46,093 nucleotides of DNA. Origin: a bacterium. Its GTDB lineage: Bacteria; Bacillota_I; Bacilli_A; RF39; UBA660. Each line of letters opens with the position of its first letter. The stretch's first letter is position 1. The notes under the pieces are model-generated. The model did not search any database. It worked only from the letters and a program-made list of their open reading frames with translations, and was not told the origin of the DNA. Both the position numbers and the translations under genes were made by a program. The stretch covers positions 1 through 46,093 of the forward strand of contig JAUNMG010000002.1 of the NCBI GenBank assembly GCA_030531905.1, given 5' to 3'. Positions 1 to 7,735 of the stretch are shown here, piece by piece.

Positions 1-475
<475 letters not shown>

Positions 476-543
476 AATTTATTTTAGTTTGTTTTTAATA
501 ATTTAAAATTATTACCTAGCTACTCAAAATTGACGTTTTACTT

Positions 544-578
544 AGTTTTCAAAGATCATTGCATTGCTCTAACCGAGC
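544..578 (-). promoter_or_regulatory. rRNA leader antitermination boxB/boxA-like elements
   Basis: On the minus strand a small hairpin (GCTC, 5-nt loop, GAGC; 566-578) is followed by TGATCTTTGAAAACT (544-558). This resembles the boxB-boxA arrangement of Bacillota rRNA leaders, where Nus factors prevent premature Rho termination. It lies between the last promoter and the 16S start, as expected. Confidence 0.6.
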
Positions 579-587
579 TGCATTACC

Positions 588-616
588 AATATAACAAATC
601 ATTTATTCTTTGTCAA
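588..616 (-). promoter_or_regulatory. rRNA promoter P4 (closest to 16S)
   Basis: TTGACA (611-616) and TATATT (588-593) are separated by exactly 17 bp on the minus strand. An A-rich tract lies just upstream, like an UP element. Transcription should start near 580, giving a leader of about 105 nt before 16S. Confidence 0.85.
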
Positions 617-762
617 CACTTTTTTAAAAGTTTTTTACATTTTTTACTTACCATATTTTTTTATGGAAGAAAATCTGTTTGAATCTTCATTCATTATTAT
701 AATGATGAAGTAACAAGTATAAATGAGTTAAATTGTTTTGCATGTTTTTCACATGCCCCATT

Positions 763-791
763 AATATATCAAATTCATTTTAATAAGTCAA
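763..791 (-). promoter_or_regulatory. rRNA promoter P3
   Basis: TTGACT (786-791), a 17-bp spacer and TATATT (763-768) lie on the minus strand, with an A-tract upstream. It is one of four near-identical promoters spaced about 170 bp apart before 16S. Confidence 0.8.
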
Positions 792-937
792 TACTTTTTT
801 TGAATTTTTTTACATTTTTTTATTTACCACTTTACATGGAAGAAAATGTAAACTTTTATTATATATCAATGGATTAGGTGAATAGCACTTTTTAAAAATT
901 TCTATTCACTTTACACATTTTTGCAACGTGCTCATTT

Positions 938-966
938 AATATACCAAAGCAATTTTAATAAGTCAA
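938..966 (-). promoter_or_regulatory. rRNA promoter P2
   Basis: TTGACT (961-966), a 17-bp spacer and TATATT (938-943) lie on the minus strand. The transcribed start shares GTTGCAAAAATGTGT with that of P1, so the units look like duplicated copies. Confidence 0.8.
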
Positions 967-1104
967 TACTTTTTTTGAAATTTTTTAATTTTATTTTATA
1001 ATGGTATATTTTCTTAATTTTTTTTGGCAATATTAACTAAAATTTAATGAACAATAATAATAAACTTTATTATCTATTCACACATTTTTGCAACGCGCCT
1101 CTCT

Positions 1105-1133
1105 AATATAACAGAGCAGTCTTAATAAGTCAA
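1105..1133 (-). promoter_or_regulatory. rRNA promoter P1 (most distal)
   Basis: TTGACT (1128-1133), a 17-bp spacer and TATATT (1105-1110) lie on the minus strand, followed by the same GTTGCAAAAATGTGT downstream sequence as P2. It is the first of the four tandem promoters. Confidence 0.8.
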
Positions 1134-1227
1134 CTCTTTTTTTTGTTTTTTTCATTATCTTTTATATATGCCACAAAATGCATTCACCACTTATATTATA
1201 TTTAGGTATTATGATAATTATTACACA

Positions 1228-1761
1228 TTATTTTACTTTTAAATCTTTATAAATTTCATAGTAATGTTCAACAGTTCCTTTTTCAAAAGCTATATCCTTT
1301 TTTCGAGCATGTTCTATTAAATCAGATAATTCTTCTTTCAAAATCATATCCAGTTTTTTCGAATATCCCATTAAACTTTTGTGGTATTTATATTCACCAC
1401 AATCTAAAACTTTAAAAGAACCATCTGGAAATACTCTTAAATCTAAATCATAATCTATATATTTGATCGCACCATCTTCTATTATAAATGGTGATGCTAT
1501 ATTGCAATAATAATAAATACCATCTTTTTTATACTGTCCTATTATGTTATACCATTTATTTTTAAAAAAATATAAAACGGCTGGTTCTTTTGTATGCCAT
1601 GTTCTTCCATCTGATTCTGTTACTTTTGTTTTTTCATTTCCAAAAATAAGATAATCATCATGTATTTCTAATAAAACAGCTTCATCCCATGCTCTATGGA
1701 TTTTACTATCATGCTTATAACTATGAATGATATATCTCTTTCCTATTTCTAAATTTTCCAT
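1228..1761 (-). CDS. NtdP/YgaC-like nucleoside di/triphosphate phosphatase (DUF402)
   Basis: A cytosolic protein of 177 residues. It shows the DUF402 hallmarks of Bacillus YgaC/NtdP almost in full: IHSYKHD near the N-terminus, VTESDGRTW, REP/KEPAVLYF-type strand, DGIYYYCNIASPF and IDYDLDLRVFPDG. The family removes phosphate from nucleoside di- and triphosphates with the help of bound metal. I chose the ATG at 1761 because GAGGT lies 9 nt before it and homologues begin there; a longer frame to 1815 has no good ribosome site. It stands alone between the rRNA promoters and a terminator. I infer a housekeeping role. Confidence 0.85.
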   Translation of the reverse strand: MENLEIGKRYIIHSYKHDSKIHRAWDEAVLLEIHDDYLIFGNEKTKVTESDGRTWHTKEPAVLYFFKNKWYNIIGQYKKDGIYYYCNIASPFIIEDGAIKYIDYDLDLRVFPDGSFKVLDCGEYKYHKSLMGYSKKLDMILKEELSDLIEHARKKDIAFEKGTVEHYYEIYKDLKVK

Positions 1762-1815
1762 TCTTACTACCTCATCTCTGATTACTAGTATATCTTCTTT
1801 ATAACTTTTTTTCAA

Positions 1816-1855
1816 ATAAAAAGCATAATATTACATTTTTATAAAAATATTATGC
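1816..1855 (-). terminator. Intrinsic terminator upstream of the DUF402 gene
   Basis: The 10-bp inverted repeat GCATAATATT (1823-1832) / AATATTATGC (1846-1855) is followed on the minus strand by a T-rich run. It lies just after the stop codon of the HdeD-like gene and ends that transcript. Confidence 0.75.
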
Positions 1856-1870
1856 CTATTATATAGATTT

Positions 1871-2548
1871 TTATTTGCTATTACTTTTTTTATTTTTCTT
1901 TGGAGTTTGTTTCTTATTTTTTGAAGTTTTTTTAGATGATTCTTTCTCGTCAATTTCATCATTAGAAGTAGCATCTTCTGTCTCTTCAATAATTTCAGCT
2001 TCAACTATAGTCTTAAATTCATCAACATTTTTCTTTATAATTAATGTTGAAATAATGTCTAATACTGAATAAATTAAAATAAATATTCCCACTATCCTCA
2101 TTATAAGAACAGCTCCAGCAAATGGATTAAATAGTAAGACGATACCACAAATAGTACTTATTATTGCAATTACCATTGTTGTTTTCCACATATCATTGTC
2201 ACAATTCTTTAAATCAAATGCATATTGAATTTTAATTGCACTACTAACAATTATAGCAATTCCTAATACTATTGGAATAATACTTGCTATCGCATGAGGA
2301 TTAGTAACAACAATTATTCCTAAAACAATTGTAACAATACCATATAACACATCTAATTCTGATGTTTCAAAACCTATTTTATTATTTCTAATGTATCTTA
2401 CAAATGCAAATGCACCTGCAGCCATTAATATTGCACCTATAATGTATGAAATAGTTGTAATTGTAGCCTCTGATTCAAATATTAAAAGTAATCCTAATAC
2501 AAATAATACAATTGAAGTAAATATTGATGATTTAAAAAAGTTTTTCAT
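1871..2548 (-). CDS. HdeD family (DUF308) membrane protein
   Basis: A 225-residue integral membrane protein with about six hydrophobic helices between residues 10 and 175, in the repeated pairs typical of the DUF308/HdeD fold. Glycine-rich turns such as GLLLIFESEA, GIVTIVLGIIVVTNP and CGIVLLFNPFAGA recur in the three pairs. The last 50 residues are a charged, Lys/Ser/Glu-rich cytoplasmic tail. In Escherichia coli HdeD is linked to acid resistance; in Gram-positives the role is unproven. It has its own terminator and probably its own promoter (TATACT at 2595-2600, weak -35), so it is likely monocistronic. Confidence 0.8.
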   Translation of the reverse strand: MKNFFKSSIFTSIVLFVLGLLLIFESEATITTISYIIGAILMAAGAFAFVRYIRNNKIGFETSELDVLYGIVTIVLGIIVVTNPHAIASIIPIVLGIAIIVSSAIKIQYAFDLKNCDNDMWKTTMVIAIISTICGIVLLFNPFAGAVLIMRIVGIFILIYSVLDIISTLIIKKNVDEFKTIVEAEIIEETEDATSNDEIDEKESSKKTSKNKKQTPKKNKKSNSK

Positions 2549-2617
2549 AGTTCACTACCTTTCTTTAACATAAGCAATTGTTATGCTTAACAATAGTATA
2601 CCATAAATTTATTAATA

Positions 2618-2668
2618 TAAAATAAAAAGTTATTAAACTTTTTCCACAAGAAATGTTAATAACTTTTT
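2618..2668 (-). terminator. Intrinsic terminator overlapping the gpsA 3' end
   Basis: The perfect 13-bp inverted repeat AAAAAGTTATTAA (2624-2636) / TTAATAACTTTTT (2656-2668) leads into a T-rich stretch on the minus strand. The right arm lies inside the last codons of gpsA, so coding sequence doubles as terminator stem. Confidence 0.75.
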
Positions 2669-3610
2669 TGGATTTTCTTCTTTCTTTACTATATTATATA
2701 TTAAATCAATAATTGGAATATTTACATTTTTATCTATTAACAATTGATAAATTGATTCTAAGGTATAATACCCTTCAACAGTATTATTTTTTAAATATGT
2801 TTCTTTTTCTTCTTGTGAAACACCCTTACCAAGTATTTGTCCAAAACTAAAATTTCTACTTTTGACGCTTGTACATGTTAATAATAAGTCCCCAAAACCA
2901 GCAAAGCTTAAAACCGTTTTTGGATCTCCTTTAAATGCTTCAATTATTTCACTTATATCATGTAATGATTCAGTTATAAGCATTGCCCTTGTTGAATCAT
3001 TAGCTCCAAGTCCATCTAGCATACCTGATGCTAATGCAATAACATTTTTTATAGAACCACATATTTCTGTACCAACTACATCATTTGTATGTCTTAATTT
3101 TAAATAAGAGTTACATAATGCTTCTTTTACAATCTTTTCTGTTTCTTTATTTTTTGTTGCCAAAGTTAACCCAATAGGTTTTTTAGTTATCATATCTTTA
3201 GCGAAGGATGGTCCTGATATAACTGCTACCTTATCACTTCCAATATGATTATCTATTATATTATGAATAAATAAACCTGTTTTTTGTTCAATACCTTTAG
3301 ATGCTATACATATATGTTGTTCTTTTGTTATGTATTTTTTTAATTCAATGCATAATGAGTCAACAAATGCTGCCGGAATAACAATAATTAATAAATTCTT
3401 ATCTCTACTACACTCTTCTACACTAGTTGTTATCTTTATATCACTAGGTAAAATATAATTTGGCAATAACTTAGGATTGCCATGATTTTTTTCTAAATCT
3501 TGTTTTTCTTCTTCAAACTTTGTCCACATTGTAATATCTATATTATTTTCATATAATACAGAAGCTAATGCCATTCCATATGCACCTGTACCAAAAATTC
3601 CTACTTTCAT
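2633..3610 (-). CDS. gpsA: NAD(P)-dependent glycerol-3-phosphate dehydrogenase
   Basis: The protein has 325 residues, the usual GpsA length. It starts with the Rossmann dinucleotide motif GTGAYGMALA (residues 7-16), followed by the family signatures SGPSFAKD, the catalytic lysine region EICGSIKNVIALASG and AGFGDLLLTCTS. The enzyme reduces dihydroxyacetone phosphate to glycerol 3-phosphate in the cytosol, the first backbone step of phospholipid synthesis. A GGAG sequence precedes the ATG. The DUF3048 gene lies 10 nt upstream on the same strand, so the two are probably co-transcribed. Identification is firm. Confidence 0.96.
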   Translation of the reverse strand: MKVGIFGTGAYGMALASVLYENNIDITMWTKFEEEKQDLEKNHGNPKLLPNYILPSDIKITTSVEECSRDKNLLIIVIPAAFVDSLCIELKKYITKEQHICIASKGIEQKTGLFIHNIIDNHIGSDKVAVISGPSFAKDMITKKPIGLTLATKNKETEKIVKEALCNSYLKLRHTNDVVGTEICGSIKNVIALASGMLDGLGANDSTRAMLITESLHDISEIIEAFKGDPKTVLSFAGFGDLLLTCTSVKSRNFSFGQILGKGVSQEEKETYLKNNTVEGYYTLESIYQLLIDKNVNIPIIDLIYNIVKKEENPKKLLTFLVEKV

Positions 3611-3620
3611 TTTTCTTCTC

Positions 3621-4670
3621 CTAACTTATTTCAATTTGTGTTGTAACTGGAATTATTTGAATAAATGTATTACCATCATTCACTTTTATTTCTTTTCCAT
3701 TAATATCTGTATATTTAGTTTTAGAACTTCTACTACTTTTATTCCAAGTGATTGGAATAGCATAACCATTGGTAATATAATAACCATCATTAGAACCAAC
3801 AGTATCCAAATCTTGTCTACCATAACTGTCTAAATTACGATTGAAAACTTTTTCTACAATTATGTTTTTATAATGTAATTGCTCTTTAGTATTTTTATCA
3901 ACATGAGGATTACCATCCATACTTCTTAAATAATAGTTATTTTCACTATCATAAGAATAACTTGTCGTCTGATAATTAGAATATTTAAGGTTTACATTAT
4001 TAGCGATGGTACTATTTGTATTTTCATCATTACTTAAATTAATTTCATCAACACTATAATTAAGTAGTTTCCAGTCGCTAACTTCTGTTTTATATGTAGA
4101 TTCTTTTGCTTTTTTATATAATGTTTCAGTACTTGTAAAAACATTATGTGGTGCTCTTATATTTTTATCTCTCCAGTAAGCACTTTCATTTGTAAGGCCA
4201 TTAATATTATTAACACCTAGAGCGGTTATATCATTTTTAGCAAACTCACTCCATCCAAAATGACAATATATGGCATCACTTTCTAAAGCATAATCTAAAA
4301 AATAATGTCTTGAACTACGAACTGGTCCAATTAAAGAAACATCTTTATCCTTAAATAAAGCCATAATTCTAGTAAGACCACCCTCAACAATTATTTCATA
4401 ACTTAGATATGCATCTTGCAATCCTGCATGTGAATTATATCCAACATTATTATCATACATAACAGCTATTGGTCTTTGATTACTATTTTCATCAACAATC
4501 TTAAGTTGTTTCTTTTCTTTTTTAGGTTCTTTTATTATAGGAATATCTACTTCATTATCTGAAAAAACATAATAATAGATAATTCCTCCTAAACATAAAA
4601 TTACTATTAATAAACAAATAGTTATGATCTTTTGATTTTTTCTTTTGGACTTTCTTTTCTTTTTGGACAT
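3621..4670 (-). CDS. DUF3048 membrane-anchored extracellular protein (YerB-like)
   Basis: A 349-residue protein with a very basic N-terminus, one membrane helix (about residues 17-37) and a large extracellular part. The family signature is clear: RPIAVMYDNN, QDAYLSYEIIVEGGLTRIMA, IGPVRSSRHYF, YCHFGWSEFA. Bacillus YerB homologues usually carry a lipobox cysteine; here a transmembrane anchor replaces it. Function is unknown, with cell-envelope roles suspected. The ATG at 4670 is preceded by GGGTGAT; an in-frame GTG three codons earlier is less likely. It lies directly upstream of gpsA. Confidence 0.8.
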   Translation of the reverse strand: MSKKKRKSKRKNQKIITICLLIVILCLGGIIYYYVFSDNEVDIPIIKEPKKEKKQLKIVDENSNQRPIAVMYDNNVGYNSHAGLQDAYLSYEIIVEGGLTRIMALFKDKDVSLIGPVRSSRHYFLDYALESDAIYCHFGWSEFAKNDITALGVNNINGLTNESAYWRDKNIRAPHNVFTSTETLYKKAKESTYKTEVSDWKLLNYSVDEINLSNDENTNSTIANNVNLKYSNYQTTSYSYDSENNYYLRSMDGNPHVDKNTKEQLHYKNIIVEKVFNRNLDSYGRQDLDTVGSNDGYYITNGYAIPITWNKSSRSSKTKYTDINGKEIKVNDGNTFIQIIPVTTQIEIS

Positions 4671-4842
4671 AATAATCACCCACTATATATTTTTGAAGTT
4701 CCTACATCTTTAGAATACCACAAAATTGATAAAAAAAATATAATATATAGATTTAATCATAATTACGTGTGTAAAATAAAATAAAATAAATTTTTGTATT
4801 GATTAAAACATCTTTATATTATATAATAGCATTGTCAATTCC

Positions 4843-4918
4843 ATTAATAGGGGATTAGTTAAATGGTATAATAATGGTCTCCAAAACATGAGGCTTACCA
4901 TTCTTAAACCCTATTAAT
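4843..4918 (+). other. tRNA-Trp-like structured element (defective tRNA or decoy)
   Basis: From 4849 the sequence follows tRNA-Trp (5040-5113) closely for about 38 nt: acceptor start AGGGG, the D-arm with AATGGTA and an anticodon loop with CTCCAAAA. The rest diverges and has no T-arm GTTCGA. It is enclosed by the perfect 10-bp inverted repeat ATTAATAGGG / CCCTATTAAT (4843-4852, 4909-4918), and a second stem AATGGT / ACCATT encloses the CCA-bearing loop. It cannot fold as a normal cloverleaf. It could be a degenerate tRNA-Trp left by an older integration, or a structured RNA mimicking tRNA-Trp. Confidence 0.5.
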
Positions 4919-4955
4919 TTCAACGAATTTGATTTATATATTAATTTTTTTCGGA

Positions 4956-5030
4956 GTGTTTCCTGCCAATTTGAAGTGGAGCAAATCAACTTGAAACACG
5001 ATCAACCACAATCAATCATTGTGTTTCAAG
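4956..5030 (+). other. Structured intergenic stretch with alternative hairpins
   Basis: CTTGAAACAC (4990-4999) is a perfect inverted repeat of GTGTTTCAAG (5021-5030). Its core GAAACAC can equally pair with GTGTTTC at 4956-4962, so two hairpins would exclude each other. No open frame with a ribosome site was seen. It lies between the tRNA-like element and tRNA-Trp. It may be an untranslated RNA or a recombination site; no T-run follows, so it is not an obvious terminator. Confidence 0.35.
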
Positions 5031-5039
5031 ACAATCTAT

Positions 5040-5113
5040 AGGGGTATAGTTTAATGGTAGAATGAGGCTCTCCAAAAGCCCAGATGTGAGTTCGATTCTT
5101 ACTACCCCTGCCA
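5040..5113 (+). tRNA. tRNA-Trp (anticodon CCA)
   Basis: A 74-nt cloverleaf. Acceptor arms AGGGGTA (5040-5046) and TACCCCT (5103-5109) pair fully. The anticodon loop is CTCCAAA with CCA at 5072-5074, the T-loop is GTTCGATTC, and the 3' CCA is encoded (5111-5113). The anticodon stem has one A-C mismatch at its base. It is one of few plus-strand genes and its 3' end faces the integrase gene, the usual geometry of an element integrated at a tRNA 3' end. Confidence 0.95.
5090..5113 (+). other. Putative attachment site: tRNA-Trp 3' end
   Basis: The integrase gene begins about 100 bp beyond the tRNA 3' end and everything rightward looks like ICE sequence. Tyrosine integrases of this kind often recombine within the T-arm and acceptor end of a tRNA (known). 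The exact crossover cannot be defined because the matching right-end copy lies outside the window. Confidence 0.35.
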
Positions 5114-5155
5114 TGTAATTAACAGGTTTTACACTTGTTTATAATATAATTATAA

Positions 5156-5186
5156 AAATAGTAGCAAAAAAATGCTACTATTTTTT
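5156..5186 (+). terminator. Bidirectional terminator between tRNA-Trp and integrase
   Basis: An 11-bp stem (5156-5166 with 5173-5183, AAATAGTAGCA / TGCTACTATTT) has a 6-nt loop and runs of T on both strands. It can end tRNA-Trp transcripts on the plus strand and integrase transcripts on the minus strand. Confidence 0.85.
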
Positions 5187-5215
5187 ATTATTTTTTAATC
5201 ATAGATGTAAATTAA

Positions 5216-6754
5216 TTATAAATACATAGGTCGTATTTTACATACATCCATTCTTACATTGCTCATAATATTTAAAAACGCTTCTTTTACTGTATCTGTG
5301 GTATTAGAGTCAATAAACAGATTTATATTCTCTAAATAGTTATACTTTTCTAATATATAATTTCTGCAAGTTTCTATTAAAGATTTATGATTTTGTTCTG
5401 TTAATTTTTCTCCTGTAATGTATTGAACTGCTTTAGTTACTTCTTCTTCACTAGCAATATTAATTCCAATTATTATTGAAGTAACTACTTTAAAGTTCAA
5501 TATATTAGAAACATATCTATTTTCATAATTTTTTTCTAATTTTTCTGCAATTAATTTATCTTGTCCTAAATTACTATGTGTATATATTCTTAATGTAGTT
5601 GCAACATCAGAATGTCCAAGTCTTCTTGAAACATCTTGAATTGGTACTCCCATACTTAACAAGTCAGTTGCATGAGAATGTCTAATATCATGTACTGTAA
5701 TATATCTTAAATTAAATTTTTTCCTGAATTTTTTCCATTCATCAGTTAAGTTATTAGGATTCCATATACATTTATATCTGACATTTTGAAATACAAAATC
5801 ATTATCATTTATATCATAGCCACAATTTATTTGATCTTTTTTGTATTCAAGCAATAAATCTATGCAAACAGAAGGTACATGAATATCTCTATAACTAGCA
5901 TCATTTTTTAACTTTTTACATACTAAATTATTAGGAAGTCTTTCTATAATATCTTCTTCTGCAAAATTTTCTTCTCCAACAGTAACAACGGCTCTGTCAA
6001 GTGATAAAACTCCTGTTTTAACTTTTATATCTATCCATTTAAGTCCAATTAATTCTTCTCTACGAAGTCCACTATTAAAAAGTAAAGTAATAGCAGTTTT
6101 TAATCTTAAGTTTTGAGAATGAAGTATCCTATCATTCATACCATTTTTGTGAGTTGGCAGTTTCTCTAAACATTCTAGTGCTTGTTCAATTTCATCGTGA
6201 TCATAATAATTTCGTTTTTTTGTATCTGATTTAGGCTTATTTCTAACATGAAAAGCAGGATTGTATGTTACCCATTTTTTAAATATTGCATAATTGAATA
6301 TAGTTCCTATTAATGTGTGGGAATGTTTAATAGTTGTTTCTCTTAATCCTTTATCTCTCATTTTTTTATACAAATTTTCTAAATCAGATTCTTCTATTTT
6401 TCTAATTTTTTTAAAACCAAACTCTGGTAAAATATGATTATTCAAATGAATTTTATAACCATTTATTGTTGTACCAGTTTTTTTACTATAATCTCTATCT
6501 TGCAAAAACATTTTCGCAACTTCTAAAAAGTTATAACCACCATTAGATGTTTTAATTCCTTTCGATTTGTTTTCTTTTAATTCTTTCTTTATTTCATCTC
6601 TACGTGCAATAGCATCTTCTTCAGTACCTCTAACTGTCTCTGTTATTCTATCTCTTTTTCCATCTTCACGATAACCATTACTTATTTGTATTTCATATAC
6701 TCCTTCAGATATTTTTATAATGTTTTTTAATCTGTCGTCTTTTTTTTCACTCAT
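5216..6754 (-). CDS. int: Tyrosine site-specific integrase of the ICE
   Basis: A 512-residue tyrosine recombinase that would excise and integrate the element. It has an N-terminal arm-binding region (about 15-65), a core-binding SAM-like domain (about 75-170) and the catalytic domain (about 185-400). Catalytic residues are visible: Arg231 in LLFNSGLRREEL, His355 and Arg358 in HDIRHSHA, His381 in RRLGHSD and nucleophile Tyr391 in RIYTHS. The start is preceded by AGGAGG. After Tyr391 come about 120 further residues; Tn916-type integrases end near residue 405, so this is a true C-terminal extension with no fold I recognise. The xis-like gene lies 11 nt upstream. Confidence 0.95.
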   Translation of the reverse strand: MSEKKDDRLKNIIKISEGVYEIQISNGYREDGKRDRITETVRGTEEDAIARRDEIKKELKENKSKGIKTSNGGYNFLEVAKMFLQDRDYSKKTGTTINGYKIHLNNHILPEFGFKKIRKIEESDLENLYKKMRDKGLRETTIKHSHTLIGTIFNYAIFKKWVTYNPAFHVRNKPKSDTKKRNYYDHDEIEQALECLEKLPTHKNGMNDRILHSQNLRLKTAITLLFNSGLRREELIGLKWIDIKVKTGVLSLDRAVVTVGEENFAEEDIIERLPNNLVCKKLKNDASYRDIHVPSVCIDLLLEYKKDQINCGYDINDNDFVFQNVRYKCIWNPNNLTDEWKKFRKKFNLRYITVHDIRHSHATDLLSMGVPIQDVSRRLGHSDVATTLRIYTHSNLGQDKLIAEKLEKNYENRYVSNILNFKVVTSIIIGINIASEEEVTKAVQYITGEKLTEQNHKSLIETCRNYILEKYNYLENINLFIDSNTTDTVKEAFLNIMSNVRMDVCKIRPMYL

Positions 6755-6765
6755 AATTGTACCTC

Positions 6766-7068
6766 CTAAATATATTTAATTTTTTCAGAGATACAATTTG
6801 AGCCACTAGTTTTTTGATTCTGGATATATGTTTCTATATCACGTGAATCATAAAAGTTTAATTTTCCTCTTTTTATAACAGGTATTTTATCTTCTCTAAC
6901 TGCCTGCTCTAAACCATATTGAGTTAATAATGGATATTGTTCCAAAACTTGCTTTGTTTTTAATAATTTTCCATTATTATTATTTTCTGCGAGACCTTCT
7001 TCATATTTTTTTAGTAAGCAACCAATTTCAAAAACCAAATCTCCCAATGAAAACTTATTAGAGTTCAT
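6766..7068 (-). CDS. Excisionase-like helix-turn-helix protein
   Basis: A 100-residue protein. The C-terminal half fits the small winged-helix excisionase/MerR-like DNA-binding family: TKQVLEQYPLLTQYGLEQAV, then VIKRGKLNFYDSRDIETYI. Such proteins bind near the element end and steer the integrase towards excision. The N-terminal 40 residues are unrecognised. GAAAGG precedes the ATG. It lies 11 nt before int and probably shares its transcript. I infer the Xis role from fold and position; a general transcription regulator is the alternative. Confidence 0.7.
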   Translation of the reverse strand: MNSNKFSLGDLVFEIGCLLKKYEEGLAENNNNGKLLKTKQVLEQYPLLTQYGLEQAVREDKIPVIKRGKLNFYDSRDIETYIQNQKTSGSNCISEKIKYI

Positions 7069-7092
7069 TTATTAACCTTTCTCAAATAGTGA

Positions 7093-7161
7093 TGAAACTT
7101 TGCATCTCTTAAATCACATCATATTTATTTTTAATTACTAATGCCATTGTGCAAAGTTTCA
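7093..7161. repeat. 12-bp inverted repeat upstream of the xis-like gene
   Basis: TGAAACTTTGCA (7093-7104) and TGCAAAGTTTCA (7150-7161) are perfect inverted copies 45 bp apart in the gap before the xis-like gene. They may be operator or Xis/Int arm sites. The loop is long for a terminator, although a T-run follows on the plus strand. Confidence 0.5.
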
Positions 7162-7187
7162 ATTTTTTTATAATTTATACATTTGAT

Positions 7188-7382
7188 TTATTCTTTATTT
7201 ATGAGTTTGGCATTATATTTAAAATTTGGATTTTTATCAAAAATATCATTAAGTCTCATATTGTTATTAATTCTCTTTTGTATTAAATCATCTACCTTTT
7301 TAATTGCTTTCTTCATACTATTTTCTGATATATACATAGAAGTAGTTTGTATTTTCCTTACTGTGACTAAATATCTTTTCAT
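7188..7382 (-). CDS. Small protein next to MazF (DpnD/PcfM-like start)
   Basis: A 64-residue basic protein starting MKRYLVTVRKIQTTSMYI, followed by a helix rich in Lys and Asp. Its N-terminal strand resembles the protein on the other side of mazF (MKKFLVNIRSYRDDKL). This beta-strand start followed by an acidic or basic helix is typical of DpnD/PcfM-like small proteins in ICEs. It overlaps the 3' end of mazF by 4 nt, so translation is coupled. It could be an antitoxin, but it lacks a recognisable MazE DNA-binding region. Confidence 0.6.
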   Translation of the reverse strand: MKRYLVTVRKIQTTSMYISENSMKKAIKKVDDLIQKRINNNMRLNDIFDKNPNFKYNAKLINKE

Positions 7383-7735
7383 TTAGACCTCCCTTTTATT
7401 CCTAATGCAATGTTTATAGAATTATCTATTTGTTGCATTTCTTCTAACGACAATTTTCCTAAAAAACTTTTTAATCTGCATTTATCAATCACTCTTGTTT
7501 GTTCTAATAAGACGATCGAGTTCTTTTTAATTATATTTGATGGTTTTATTTTTACATGAGTTGGAAGTTTTGCTTGCTTTGTTGAAATAGGGGCTATAAT
7601 TACTGTTGAACTAAAATAATTACCAATATTATTTTGAATAATTAAAACAGGACGAATACCACCTTGTTCACTACCTTTAACTTCGTCTAGATTTGCATAA
7701 TATATATCGCCTCTACGAATTATTTTTTTTAGCAT
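7379..7735 (-). CDS. mazF: MazF/PemK-family toxin (endoribonuclease)
   Basis: A 118-residue protein with the MazF barrel signatures: RRGDIYYANL near residue 7, EQGGIRPVLIIQNN (24-37), TVIIAPISTK and LEQTRVIDK. The family cleaves mRNA at short sequence motifs and is held inactive by an antitoxin. The Arg of GGIRPV and the later Thr/Ser of IAPIST, which line the active site, are present. No classical MazE gene precedes it; the upstream small gene (7713-7910) overlaps it by 23 nt and is the best antitoxin candidate by position. In an ICE it could act as an addiction or stabilisation module. Confidence 0.92.
   Translation of the reverse strand: MLKKIIRRGDIYYANLDEVKGSEQGGIRPVLIIQNNIGNYFSSTVIIAPISTKQAKLPTHVKIKPSNIIKKNSIVLLEQTRVIDKCRLKSFLGKLSLEEMQQIDNSINIALGIKGRSK

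Noticed and set aside
7093-7161. Terminator for the mazF-group transcript
   Set aside because: The stem is 12 bp but the loop is 45 nt and the T-run is on the other strand.
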